DNA from: Prorocentrum cordatum
Taxonomy: Eukaryota; Sar; Dinophyceae; Prorocentrales; Prorocentraceae
Reading direction: 5' to 3'
Length of the DNA: 64,000 nt
Assembly (NCBI GenBank): GCA_963575745.1
Contig: CAUYUJ010015826.1
Span: forward strand, 706,017 to 770,016
Shown piece by piece: positions 10,583 through 20,504 of the stretch. Position numbers and translations under genes: made by a program. The notes beneath the pieces are model-generated. The model saw only the letters and a program-made list of their open reading frames with translations, did no database searches and was not told the origin of the DNA. How positions within the stretch are numbered: the first letter of the stretch is position 1; every line of letters starts with the position of its first letter.

Positions 10583-12345
10583 AAGTCGCGCGCAGCCGTT
10601 GCCCGGCCGGTCCTCCCTCCCTCGTTCACTTCATCCCCCCTTCCCCGCACCTTCCTCCCCCCACTCCTGGGCCATGGAAACTGACGTCGAGGAGGGGGAG
10701 GAGTTCGACGAAGAAATGCCGCCGGCGGGGGGGCCGCGCCAGCGGCGGCGGCTGGAGCAGCGCTGGGCGGTCGGCGTGCAGCCAGCTGTAACCCGCCCCG
10801 CCTCGTGCAGGGGTTGCGCCGCACCGTTCGAGAGTGGCGAGCTGCGCCTGGCTCCATGGGGCAGCAGAGATAGGGGAAGATGGAAGTGTGTATCATGTGC
10901 AGCGCCGAGCGTGGGCCATGCAGCCAACCTTTCCATGACTGGCCACGCCACCGAGGAGCATGTGGACGCTGCGCGGGCGGCCTTGGCCCGGACGCCGACG
11001 CCGCGCCTGCAGCAACAGGCAGGGGGGGCAGCGCCAGTTGACCAGTTGCCGCCCCCGCTCCACCAGGACTGGGACACCGACGCGCTCCCCAACCGTGGGT
11101 GGTGGGAGCGCCTCTCGTGGCATGCGGCCGTGCGCATCGGCACCCCGACATTCGCGCAGGTGCCGGATCGCTTCCGGGGCGCCTTCGTGACCGCCCGCCT
11201 CAAGCTGCTGGAGGTGCTGGCGGCGGCGACCAGGAGAGGAGACTCTGAGCAGGAGTGGAAGGCGCTGCTCCTCTTCGACACGCCGTTCGTGGCGCAGCCG
11301 GCCGGCCAGGCCACCAACGCCGAGGCTCTCGAGGAGCGCATGGCGTGGTGGTGGTGAGGGCAGTGGAGCGCGCTGTGGGGAGACGCTGCTGGACGGTCCA
11401 CGCCCCTGGCCAAAGCCGAAGGGCGGGACCAAGCGGACGGGCAGGAGAGAAGGGCGCGGAGGGTCCACACCCTTGCCGCAGCTGGCGAAGAGGGGCGGGC
11501 GCTCGGGGCCGCGCGGGGCACCCCGCTTGCTCCGCGCAGCCGCAGCACGCTGGAAAAACTGCGGGCTTCCTTCCCGCCCGCCCCGGGGGCAGTTGGCCCA
11601 GCCCGCCGGTCCTCGCGGGGCCGCTCCCGACCCAGACCTGTGGGACGAGGTGCAGGAGGAGGTCAGCAAACTCCTCCGCGAGCCTGCCCGGCTGACCGCT
11701 CCAGGCTTGTTCGGAGCCCGCCTGGAGCACCTCGCCACGGCGGCGGACGACCCAGAGGCGCTCACTCTGCTGGCCCAGGCGGTCACGAAGCTGACCTTCG
11801 GGGAGGTGCCGGCGCCGGTGCTCCAAGCCCTCCGGGTGGGCGAGTTGGTGGCCCTGGACAAGGAGAACGACGATGTCCGCCCTTTGCTTGTGGGGGCCAG
11901 CTTGAGGAGGCCGGGGATGCGCGCGCTGGCCCGGGTCAAAAAAGGGAGGCTCCGGCAGGCGGCGGGGCCACACCAGTACGGGGTCGGGCGGAAGTGCGGG
12001 ACCGACCTGGTGGTCAAGCAGCTGCAGACCCAGTCAGACGCTCACCCGGGCATGGCGGTCATCAAGATGGACATCAAGGCGGCCTTCCAGCGCTTGCGGC
12101 GAGACCCAGCCATTCGGGCCATGGCTGTCCACGTGCCAGAGATCGCGTGGGTGCTGGACAAGTGGTACTCCGGGTCTGCTCAACACCTCTGGCGGGACGC
12201 AGCGGGCAGTTTCGAGGAGGTCGAGAGCACCCTCGGCTTTGACCAGGGAGACCCCCTGGCGCCAGCTGCCTCCGCAGTCGGCCAGAGAGAGGCGCTCTCC
12301 CAGCTGCTGGAAGAGCTCTCGCGCCAGGACCCATGGGTATTGGCG

Positions 12346-12399
12346 CCAGGTAAGAGTAGAGTCTTACGTCTGCAGACGTAAGACTCTACTCTTGCCTGG
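12346..12399. repeat. 54 bp palindrome inserted at the RT catalytic motif
   Basis: Arms of 27 bp (12,346-12,372 and 12,373-12,399) pair with one mismatch and no loop; the centre is CTGCAG. It lies between codons for WVLA and CLDD. The sequence not explained by the RT reading (about 47 bp) is not a multiple of three, so it also shifts frame. Four other palindromes of similar size but unrelated sequence occur further right. Confidence 0.9.
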
Positions 12400-13791
12400 A
12401 CGACACCTATCTGGTGCTCCCGGCGCAGCTTGCCACGGCCGCCCTCCACCGCTCGGGAGAGCTCCTGGGACCCCTCGGGTTGGAGCTCAACGCCAGCAAG
12501 ACGCAGGTGTGGTCTCCGTCCGGGGCGCAGGCCGTGCCCCCGGAATTCCAAGCGCATTTCATGCCCGCGCTCCCCGTGCGTGCTCGGCACGCACCTGCGG
12601 GCGCGGGGCGACGTGGCGGACGCGCCCTTGGCCTCGAGCATGCGGCCGGGCGTCCGACGCAGCTCTGGAACGCCCTCCGGCCGCTGGGAAAGCGCACGGT
12701 CGGGGAGCACGGGCTCTCGCTGCGAGCGACTGGGAGCTTGCTGCGGACCTACGCGGGCGCCGCGAGCCAGCGCGTCTTGCGCGCGCAGCTGGCTGGCGAG
12801 GCGGACGCGGCTCGCTGCGACGCTACTCTGGCGGGCTACTGGGAGGAGCTCGCCGGGCGGCCCCTGGACGCCGCCGCGCGGGAGATCCTCGGCCTGCCCT
12901 TCAAGCTCTCTGGCGCAGGGCTGCAGTGGGCCACTGCGCGACGAGCCGCGGCCTTCTGAGACCTTCTGGGCGGGCTGGACAGCGTGCGTGTCCAGCGTGG
13001 CCGCAGACCTCGGCACCGACTCCGTGCTCGAGCTCCTGGATCTCTCCGACGCGCGGACGGAGCTGTCCCTCCAGTGCGCGGACCCCGCACCAGGCGCTTC
13101 CCTACTGGACGCCCTGCAGCACCCCGCGAAGCAGAGCACTCTCGTGCAAGCTGTGCAACAGAAAACCCACGCTGCCCTGAGGCAGCCTATGCACAGCCGC
13201 GAGCGGGCGGCGCTCCTGGGGGCCGGAGGGCCAGGGGCCGCGTGCTTCCTCGGTTACCCGACCGACCCCGCCTGTTCGATGGAGGACGCGCTCTGGGCCA
13301 CGGGGCTTCGCGCCCGCGCGCACCTGCCCAGGCCTGAGTGCTCGCTGGCCGAGATGCAGACGGCCGCGCGCACCTGCCAGAACCGCCCGGCCGCCCAAGG
13401 GGCCCGAGGCGCGCCCTGCGGCCAGCCGCTGGACGAGCAATTGGGCGCGCACGCCGCCACCTGCGCACTGGGGGGCGGGGCAGAGCGCCGCCGCGCCAAC
13501 CTCGAGCACGCAGCGGCTGGCCTGGTCCAGCGCTGGCTGCACCAAGAGGCGCTGACGGAGCAGCGGGTGCCGGCCTGGGACCGCGTCCGCAACCGGCGCC
13601 CGACGGACCTGCCGGGCGCGGACCTCGTCGAGCGTGCGATCCTGGACGTCGAATATAACGACGGGGCGGGTCGGCACTGGATCGACGTGTCGGTCCGCCG
13701 CCCGGCGGCGGAGGACGTGATGCCGGCGGCGGCGCGGCGGCCGGGGGAAGCCGCGTGGCGCGCGGGCCGAGCGCCAAAAGCACGCCGGGCA

Positions 13792-13799
13792 CCCGGGGG
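13792..13799. repeat. Left copy of target-site duplication
   Basis: CCCGGGGG directly before the left terminal inverted repeat, identical to 60,914-60,921. The RT reading on both sides (...KHAGHPG here and GDRP at 60.9 kb) suggests an original CACCCGGGGGACAGG. Because the repeat ends share G and C with the flanks, a duplication of 6 to 10 bp is compatible; 8 is the reading if the ends are TG...CA. Confidence 0.72.
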
Positions 13800-13826
13800 T
13801 GTTAAAACCCGCGTTCCTCACTATTT
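13800..13826 (+). repeat. Left terminal inverted repeat of the 47 kb unit
   Basis: Starts TGTTAAAACCCG and ends TCCTCACTATTT, with three variable bases between. It matches the reverse complement of 60,887-60,913 except for those three bases. Similarity stops abruptly inside the element. Confidence 0.85.
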
Positions 13827-13856
13827 CCCTGGGACACCCCTCAAATCATCCTCCGC

Positions 13857-14960
13857 CGCCTCCGCCCACCCCGCCGCTCCCGCCCGCCCCTCCGCCGCCC
13901 CTTCCCCTTCTTTTTCGGCCCCCCCGCCCGCCGCGCCCGCCCCCCCCGCGCCGAAAAGGAAGGAGATGAGGAGAGGAGAGGAGAGGAGAGGAGAGGAGAG
14001 GAGAGGAGAGGAGGAGAGGAGAGGAGAGGAGAGGAGAGGAAAGAGGAGAGGAGACGAGCAGAGGACAGGGCCGCCAGGGCCGCGCCGAGGAGAGAGGGGA
14101 TGGGAGTGGAGGACAGGGGAGGAGAGGAGGGGAGAGGGGAGAGGGGAGAGGGGAGAGGAGGGGAGAGGAAGGGGGGAAGAGGGGAGAAGTGAAGAGAGGG
14201 GAGGGAGGGGAAAGGACAGAGGAGAGAGAAGAGAGGAGAGGGGAGAGAGGAGAGGGGAGGCGAGGAACGAGGAGGGGAAGAGGAGAGGAGAGGGGAGAGG
14301 GGGAGGGGAGAGGAGGGGGAGAGAGGAGGGGAGGGGGAGAGGAGGGGAGGGGGAGGACCCCCCGCGCTCGCGCTCGCCCCGCGCCGCGCCGCTGGCCCGA
14401 GCGGCGGCGGAGGAGAGGAGAGGAGGGAGAGGGAGGAGAGAGAGGAGAGGAGAGGGAATGGAGAGGAGAGGAGAGGGGAATCGGAGGAGGAGGAGGAGGA
14501 GAGGAGGAGGAGGAGGAGGACGGGCAGGACGGGAGCAGGCGGAGGAGAGGGAAGAAAAAGGGAGAAGAGGAGGAGAGAAGAGGAGAGGGGAAGAGGAGGA
14601 GGACGAGGAGGATGAGGAGGAGGAGGGAGGAGGAGGAGGAGGAGGAGGAGGAGGAGATGAGGAGAGGAGAGAGGCGAGAATTGGAGAGGAGAGGAGAGGA
14701 GGGCGCGGGAGGGGAGGGGGCTAAGGAGGGGAGGGGAGGAGACGAGAAGAGAGGACACGGGAGGGGAGGACGGGGGAGGAGAGGAGATGAGAGGAGAGGA
14801 AAGGCGAGGAGGGGGGAGGAGGGGATAAACAACGAGAGGAGAGAGGAGAGAGGAGAGAGTAGAAGGGAGGAGAGGAGAGGAGAGGAGAGGAGGAGAGGAG
14901 AGGAGCGAGAGAGGAGGAAGAGAGAGGAGAGGGAGAGGAGAAGGGGGAGGGGGGGGAAGA
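13857..14960 (+). repeat. (GGAGA)n purine field with two GC-rich islands
   Basis: About 1 kb of GGAGA, GGGAGA and GGA repeats. Two related GC islands interrupt or end it, each with CCGCGCCGCTGGCCCGAGC (near 14,383 and 15,002), so part of the field probably arose by segmental duplication. The long Arg/Glu frames and minus-strand Ser/Pro frames are not genes. Confidence 0.88.
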
Positions 14961-15178
14961 TGAGGGGGGGGCCGAACCCCCGCGCTCGCCCCCCCCCCCC
15001 CCCGCGCCGCTGGCCCGAGCACTGGGCCGCGCGGGGGTGGCGTCCCCCTGCCCGCCCACGGCGCGCGGCGACCTCCGCGGCGATCGGAGGCGCCGCCGCC
15101 ACCGCCCGCCGCGGGGGGTCGAGGAAATGAGGGAGGAGGGGGCGGCGGCGGGAACGGGGGGATCGGCCTGCGGCCTGT

Positions 15179-15229
15179 CATGGATGGTCACTGGCACTTA
15201 GCAGTGCTAAGTGCCAGTGACCATCCATG
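15179..15229. repeat. Perfect palindrome, 24 bp arms, 3 bp loop
   Basis: Left arm 15,179-15,202 (starts CATGGATGGTCACTGG), loop AGT, right arm 15,206-15,229, no mismatch. Its sequence is unrelated to the neighbouring palindrome at 15,272. Confidence 0.95.
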
Positions 15230-15271
15230 CCAGTTCGATCCAACTCGGACAGTGTATAGGAGCAGTGTGGC

Positions 15272-15326
15272 CCCGTAAAAAAAACTATCTCGTGACACTT
15301 GGTCACGACATAGTTTTTTTTACGGG
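15272..15326. repeat. Near-perfect palindrome, 25 bp arms, 5 bp loop
   Basis: Left arm 15,272-15,296 (CCCGTAAAAAAAACTAT...), loop ACTTG, right arm 15,302-15,326, one mismatch. It lies 42 bp after the previous palindrome. Confidence 0.95.
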
Positions 15327-15692
15327 TGATCGGCAGGCCAGCAAGTATCCTTCCCTCTTCCCTGCCCGCAGCCGTTTGGGCTCATCGAGGCTCGAGGTTC
15401 GAGGCCGCCCTGGCCTGGGCCGCCGCCGGCCGCCGCCGAGGCCGCCGCAGCCTCGTGCGCGCCCCCGCCCCAACTCGGGGATCGGGGAACCATTGCTGCC
15501 CCGAGATCGGCGCCGCATCCGTCGGCGCCGATCTCGTTGCTGCAAGGGTTCCCCGACTTTCTCCCCCCCCCATCCCGAAATCCACCGCCTGCCAAACCGC
15601 CCCTGGGGGCTCGCCGATCTTAGGGGTGGGGATGCGTTCGAGGCTGGCATGCTCATCCTCATCTCTGAACTTGATGGGCAGATTCCCTACCA
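15327..15692 (+). other. GC-rich interval, possible short exon
   Basis: No assigned gene. A short frame at about 15,625-15,675 reads GGDAFEAGMLILISELDGQ and has some protein texture. The rest is C/G-rich with GGCGCCGATCTCG-type near-palindromes around 15,500-15,540. Confidence 0.3.
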
Positions 15693-15823
15693 CCACTACC
15701 ATAGGTAGGAGAGGGAGGAGGAGGATGAGGAGGATGAGGAGGAGGAGTCAGCAGGAGGAGGAGGAGGAGGAGGAGGAGGACCTCTCCATCCTCCGTTCTC
15801 CCCAGTCGTACCTATGGTAGTGG
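15693..15823. mobile_element. MITE-like inverted repeat A (CCACTACCATAGGTA ends)
   Basis: Begins CCACTACCATAGGTA and ends with its exact reverse complement (15,809-15,823); about 131 bp, with a GGA-rich middle. A related element with diverged ends lies at 16,187-16,300. No coding capacity, so it would be a non-autonomous DNA transposon if mobile. Confidence 0.62.
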
Positions 15824-15850
15824 CATTGGAATGCTTGCCCATCAAACCTC

Positions 15851-16054
15851 ATGACGCCTTTGAGCAAGGTCACAATCCAGGACGAGCTCAAGAGCCACAA
15901 GAAGGCCGTGAAGGCCCTCAAGAAAGGGCTCGAGCACTCGCAGAAGAGCCTTGACCTCTACGTCGACATCGCGCAGACGCAGAAGAACGTCATAAAGGAC
16001 CTCCGCGCCGAGCTCCGCGCCAAGAATCGGCGCCTACAGCGACGAAACAACTAA
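15851..16054 (+). CDS. Small basic coiled-coil ORF, 67 residues
   Basis: ATG at 15,851 and stop at 16,052-16,054. The product is Lys/Arg-rich with heptad-like spacing of Leu/Val/Ile (VKALKKGLEHSQ, VIKDLRAELRAK) and ends RRLQRRNN. Codons prefer G or C at the third position, as in the better exons of the window. No signal peptide or membrane segment. It sits exactly between two MITE-like inverted repeats, 28 bp after the first and 133 bp before the second, so it may be a captured exon or a small gene of its own. Function unknown; a nucleic-acid-binding or bZIP-like role would be speculation. Confidence 0.5.
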   Translation: MTPLSKVTIQDELKSHKKAVKALKKGLEHSQKSLDLYVDIAQTQKNVIKDLRAELRAKNRRLQRRNN

Positions 16055-16129
16055 TCGCCATTGTTCGCGTAAGTTGCCCGCGCAAGGTCGCGCGCATGCG
16101 CTTTGGTTGTCGAGCCAGCGTGAGGTCAG

Positions 16130-16181
16130 TATCGATTGGCCAGCGTGAGCCGCAGCGTAAGGTCAGTATCGATTGGCCACT
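16130..16181 (+). repeat. 20 bp direct repeat, two copies
   Basis: AGGTCAGTATCGATTGGCCA occurs at about 16,131 and 16,160, about 30 bp apart, each associated with CAGCGT-containing sequence. It lies directly before MITE-like element B. Confidence 0.8.
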
Positions 16182-16186
16182 TTCCA

Positions 16187-16300
16187 CCAACATTACCATA
16201 AGTAGGGCGGGGGAGACGGGGGGATGGGGAGGTCTTCCTCCTCATCCCCCCCCCTCCTCCTCAACCTCCTCCTTCCCCCCTCTCCTACCTATGGTTGTGG
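16187..16300. mobile_element. MITE-like inverted repeat B, diverged relative of A
   Basis: The left end CCAACATTACCATAAGTAG pairs with CTACCTATGGTTGTGG at 16,285-16,300 with several mismatches. The middle is G-rich then C-rich. Ends are related to element A (15,693-15,823). Confidence 0.5.
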
Positions 16301-16854
16301 TGGTGGCAAATCGGCCAGCCGCACGATCAGTTGTTTTGCGTCGCCCAGGGCGCTGGGTGCCGTGGCGAAGACCGCGGACCGCATGGCCGTCCGCCTCCGC
16401 AAGCAGCAGCGGCGCTGAGCTGAAGGCAGCGGCAGCGGGCAGTGCAGCTGCAGCAGCGGCAGGCCGACAACCGCGTGCAGCCGAGGCTGATTAGCAGGTC
16501 GACCCCGCCAAGTCAAGGGTACCCATGTGTCTTGTGCCTCGCGGCCCGTGCTTCCACATTCATAGGGCAATGTGGCCCTCGGAAGAGTCTTGCTTCCTCT
16601 CGCGCGTCCTCTTCAATCCACCTCGACTGTAATTCAGATCGGTTGGACGCCCGCCTCTGCCGCAGCAGGGCCAGCCAGCAAGTGAGGGCCGCAGCAGGCC
16701 AACTTCCCCCCTTCACCTCCGCCCTCTGCGCTATGCACTGCCCGAATCGTTCGCTCACTCCACCATCCCTCTACCCCCTCCCTCCCCGCCCTGACGTTCC
16801 GGCACGGCCCCTGGCCATTGGGCCGCTGGCCACCATTCGGGGGCCCCCAAACGG
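16301..16854. other. No gene seen
   Basis: Mixed GC-rich sequence. Open frames on both strands show no domain. A weak AGCAGC/CAGCAG cluster lies at 16,398-16,460. Confidence 0.35.
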
Positions 16855-17060
16855 TGTGGTGACCTCACCGTGCGGTGAGTCGGTGGGGATTCGGGGTCAC
16901 CGCACGGTTTTGGGACTCGAGTCCCTCTCAGAGGATGTCTCGGGCGACAGGGGCCTCCAGGGTACCAAGACCGTGCGGTGACGGACCGTGCAGCGAGATC
17001 TCTTGGGGTTCCGAGTCGAGGTCACCGCGCGGTATGTCACCGCACCGTTTCGGGACTCCA
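16855..17060. repeat. Cluster of GTCACCGCACGGT words in both orientations
   Basis: The 13-mer GTCACCGCACGGT, or its reverse complement ACCGTGCGGTGAC, occurs exactly or with one or two changes about six times (near 16,860, 16,897, 16,969, 16,985, 17,029 and 17,037). Some copies are followed by TTTTGGGACTC or TTTCGGGACTCC. Possibly a decayed short tandem or a binding-site cluster; function unknown. Confidence 0.6.
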
Positions 17061-17295
17061 AAACAATTTTTAAGACGCAATCGTGCGCAGCTCGGCTCGC
17101 GGCTGCCATCAGCCCTGCCAGCGCAGCCAGCGCCAGCGTACTCGAGCCTCGACGGTCGACGCGCGTGCCCGCGGCCAGAACTCGTCGTCGTGGATTCTTT
17201 CGTTCGCACAATTGGGCTAGTCCTAGGGCGACGAGGTCGATGCATGTCCACTGCCCCTGGCAGGATGGGCCCAGGATGGGCCTAGCCAGGAGCAG

Positions 17296-17338
17296 TGGAT
17301 ACATATATATATATATATATATAGAAAGAAAGAGACAC

Positions 17339-17380
<42 letters not shown>
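17296..17380. repeat. (TA)n then (GA)n microsatellite
   Basis: Alternating AT at 17,300-17,323, then AGAAAGAAAG and a GA run to 17,379. Flanking words with ATGCATGTC and CACTG occur on both sides, suggesting a small local duplication. Confidence 0.9.
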
Positions 17381-17382
<2 letters not shown>

Positions 17383-17442
17383 CGTCGCCCTATGCATGTC
17401 TGGCCACTGCTGGCCGAAACCTTGATTCATGGCCGAATCCTG

Positions 17443-17495
17443 CTCGGCCCCATGATTCAGGGCTTCGACTCGAAGCCCTGAATCATGGGGCCGAG
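17443..17495. repeat. Perfect palindrome, 26 bp arms, 1 bp loop
   Basis: Left arm 17,443-17,468 (CTCGGCCCCATGATTCAGGG...), one base C, right arm 17,470-17,495. No mismatch. Just before it, CTTGATTCATGGCCGAATCC gives a partial extra copy of the arm sequence, which points to local copying as the origin. Confidence 0.95.
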
Positions 17496-18399
17496 CCCAG
17501 GCCCTGGGGGCCATTGGGCTGTCCGTAACAGCGCGCCCTGTCATCGATGTTGGCCTGGACAACATCGGTGAAGCGGCGTACTGTTACGAGTGGCTTGGGG
17601 TGCGCAGGCAGGCGGCTGAAATGTGGGACGCCCGATGCGGACCGAGGCCCCCCTTTGGCCCTCGTGAATCAGCAGCGCCTTGGTGCGCGAGAACGGCTTG
17701 AGTAACAACAGCGGAATTTCCGAAGGAAGATCGGGCCCCTTTCCCCGTTCCGAACCCCAAACGTTCCCCATTTCAGCGTCCTGGTTGTCAAGAAGTGGTC
17801 GCGCGATGGCTGGAGTCTGACGTCCGCAGCCTTGCCCCAATCCCAGGCCCGTTCCGAGCTCCGACGGCCACGGGCGCCCGCCCTGCTTGCCATGGGCTCG
17901 GACCGCAGCAGATCACCGCGGCGACCCGCCGCCGACGCGGACGAGGCTGTTGGTTGCCAGTTTTTGGGTGGGAGTGCAGGTGTAGAAGGGTGGACGGGTG
18001 ATAGGGGGAGCGGGGGGTGGCGCGGAGTAGAGGCGGGCGCTCGACGTCCATAGCTTGCCCCCGCCACCCCACGCCGCCCACATCCCTGTCCCCCCTCTGC
18101 ACCGAGGGCTCTGCCGCCAGCTCGCTCTCGCTTGCGAGCACGTGGCACAGCGTCTGTGGCATCGAGGCCGATGCTGGGGGATGTGTAACTGGCTGGGTAC
18201 CCCAACGGGTGGAGGGGTCGCGAGGACGCGCCGCTGTCCGCGGCCTGGGCCAGATGATGGCGCCCCGCCCAGGGCGGCGGCGTGATGGCGCGAAGCGAGT
18301 CGCATTGGGGTGGGGCGGGGGGGGGCGGAGGGCGGGGGATGGGAGGACGTCGGAGGCGGAGGCTGAAGGCGGAGGAGGCATCGGGGGAGGGGGGAGGGA
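17496..18399. other. No gene seen
   Basis: GC-rich; long frames exist on both strands without motifs. The segment 18,290-18,400 is G-rich with GGCGGAGG words. Confidence 0.35.
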
Positions 18400-18869
18400 A
18401 TGACGTGCATTCGGGCATGGCCTGAGGGCGCGTCCTCCTTCACGGACGCCTCGCCCGAGTCGGAGGCAGCGCCCGACGACGAGCCCGACGCGAAGTCCGA
18501 CGGCTCCGCCCAGTCCGACGAGCCCCCCATTGAGTCCGACAGCATCGCCGACGCGAAGTCCGACGCAGCGCCCGACGGTTCCGACAGCATTGTCTCCGCG
18601 ACTGAGTCGGCTGAACCCGAGCCCGACAGCCAGCCCGACAGCCAGCTCGACAGCATGGGCTCAGACAGAGTGTTCGAGACGATCCCCGACGGCGAGCCCG
18701 AGCCCCTTCGCGATTTCGAGCACATCGATTTGAACAGGCCGCAACCATCAGGGCTGCGCGCCGCGCTCGCCGACCGCGTGCAGCCAGACTTCGGCGTCGT
18801 GGTGCTGCCAACCACCAGCAGCTCGGACAGTCCACTGCCCGACTGCGTCGAGAGCCCGCCCAGCGTGCT
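18400..18869 (+). CDS. Acidic Ser/Asp/Pro-rich exon
   Basis: Open for 173 codons, coding a low-complexity acidic stretch (ASPESEAAPDDEPDAKSDGS, repeated D-S-x-x-D and PDSQPDSQLDS words) followed by a more ordered part, DRVFETIPDGEPEPLRDFEHI and RAALADRVQPDFGVVVLP. A strong donor GTGAGT follows ...PPSVL at 18,870, so the coding part probably ends there rather than at the stop at 18,919. The upstream border is unclear. Disordered acidic regions of this kind are common in large dinoflagellate proteins. No domain, partner exon unknown. Confidence 0.5.
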
Positions 18870-19070
18870 GGTGAGTTCTCTTTCAGACCCTTGCATGGAC
18901 ATCGCCGCTGCCCCGCAATAGGCTGCAGCCATCCAGCTAAGGCTTGCTATAGTAGCCGTTGCCGCTCAGCCCTCCACCCGCTCGTTCCATGCAGTCGCCG
19001 CGCCTGCTGCACACCGTTCAGCCCCCCCCCATCAGCATGTTCGATCAGTTGCGCTGCGCTTAGCCGTGGT

Positions 19071-19190
19071 ATCGCTCGGACGTGTGCATGTTCTTCTCGG
19101 CGGGGGTTCTTAAGGAGCATCCTGGATCACCCTGCGTAAAAAGACACGCACGAAACCGAACCGAACACAGGGAATGTACGCCCGAGCGAT
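19071..19190. mobile_element. MITE family 1, copy 1 (CGCTCGGACGT ends)
   Basis: Starts ATCGCTCGGACGTGTGCATG and ends GTACGCCCGAGCGAT, giving a ~14 bp inverted repeat. The body includes GGAGCATCCTGGATCA and CGAAACCGAACCGAACA. Three relatives: 31,489-31,620, 62,526-62,647 and 62,743-62,870. No coding capacity. Confidence 0.78.
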
Positions 19191-20110
19191 TGCCAGTAGC
19201 TCCAGTTCGCACTGTATAGCGGTATAGTAGTTCGGCTCATTGGCCGTTGCGCGAGCCAGACTTGTGACCGACCGCCCGTTCGCCAGTGCTTTCTTGAGGG
19301 GGTTATTGCCGTTGTCTTGATCCTCGGGTGCCTCACGTCGCGCGCGCGAAGCCAGGGGTACCCCTAGAGGCCGTCGACATGCACCCACCAGGGCCGCAAG
19401 GGAAAGCCCATCCCAGCCCCTCTGATTCGACTCGATCGGAGTTCAACGAGTCCGATTCCGATCCGATGCGACTTCGGGGCCGACGTCGGCTCAGAATTCT
19501 CAACGGGGCTTCGTTTAGCATACACATTTCCGCTGATTCGACGGCTCCGATGTGGCTACCGATCCGTGCCGACCATCTTGATAATCGATCGCCGACCCGA
19601 CTCGATCCAATTCTGGGCTCCCCTGTACCTCTGCACATGCGACATCTCGGGCGCCTCACGCAGAGTCCAATGGGACATCCCTGGCAATGTCGATGCCCCC
19701 GAGGCTCCAAGGAGGCCAGCTGCAGGCCACGCGCTCCCCCGCCCGTCGCCCCCACCCTCTACTCTCCCCCATCCCATCGCCAGTGGGCATGTGAACACGC
19801 GCCTGGGAAGCGTTTGATGCGATTGTTTGCCTAGCAGCAGTGGTCTTACACCGTGGCCCTCTACGCCCCCATCCCCCGCGGTGTGTTGGGGTTGCAGCAG
19901 CCGCATCGCGCGCCATCCCGCTTGCTGGCTTTCGTTAGTGACCCTTTTCAGATTTCCCCGCCCTCGCGTGCACCGCCAATTCTCTGCGTCACCCTACCAA
20001 CCACCACCGCCTTTGAATCGTGCCCCGCCCCCCCCCCGCCATGCCGCCCACTCCCTCCTCCCACCCGCTCCCGCCCCAACACATCCAGCAACGCGAACGG
20101 AGGACAACAC
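19191..20110. other. No gene seen
   Basis: Mixed sequence. TCGACTCGATC-type words recur loosely from 19,420 to 19,610. Open frames show no motif. Confidence 0.35.
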
Positions 20111-20114
20111 TCAG

Positions 20115-20118
<4 letters not shown>

Positions 20119-20167
<49 letters not shown>

Positions 20168-20467
20168 CGCACGCACGCACGCATGCACGCACGCACGCGC
20201 ACTCGCACGCACGCGCGCACGCACGCACACACACACACAGACACACCGACACCCAGACATACAGACAACCACACCCAAAGACAGGCACAAACACACACTG
20301 ACACAGACGCACACCCACACACCCACGCACACACACACACACACACCGACACACACACACACAAGCACATACACAACCACACACACACACACACGCGCAC
20401 GCACGCACGCGCGCACGCACGCACGCACGCACTCGCGCGCACACACTCACGCACGCACGCACGCACG
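20119..20467. repeat. (CA)n/(GCAC)n microsatellite
   Basis: About 350 bases of CA dinucleotides with GCAC tetranucleotide blocks. A similar array is at 32,458-32,760. His/Thr and Cys/Val frames here are artefacts. Confidence 0.95.
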
Positions 20468-20504
20468 CCCCTCCCCCGCCCTCCGTCCCACCGCCGCCGC
20501 CGCT

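Larger units (their letters stand above)
10290..13799 (+). pseudogene. Non-LTR-type reverse transcriptase, 5' part, decayed
   Basis: Coding pieces in order: SPTAAELLEELRRHSDALGL (10,300); a long piece from METDVEEGEEFDEEMPPAGG (10,675) to a TGA at 11,355; EEGRALGAARGTP (~11,500); then the RT core in another frame. RT motifs: VIKMDIKAAFQRL (motif A Asp, 12,058-12,096), FDQGDPLAP (motif B, 12,238-12,264), CLDDTYLVLP (motif C, 12,393-12,422), LGLELNASKTQVWS (12,478-12,519). A zinc-knuckle-like CGQPLDEQLGAHAATC lies at 13,417-13,464 and WIDVSVRRPAAED near 13,680. Breaks: the internal TGA, a frame change at 11.57-11.64 kb, a palindromic insert at 12,346, frame changes near 12,575 and 12,660, a 10 bp tandem duplication near 12,950-12,970, and truncation by the 47 kb insertion. 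The 3' end continues at 60,914. The family is typical of dinoflagellate genomic RT elements. Enzymatically dead. Confidence 0.82.

Noticed and set aside
12347-12372. A 26 bp GT-AG mini-intron inside the palindrome
   Set aside because: GTAAGAG...TGCAG has the right ends but is too short for splicing, and removing it does not restore the RT frame.
13841-15181. Very long Ser/Pro/Leu-rich minus-strand and Arg/Glu-rich plus-strand frames
   Set aside because: They are translations of GGAGA/TCTCC repeats without stop codons in any frame.
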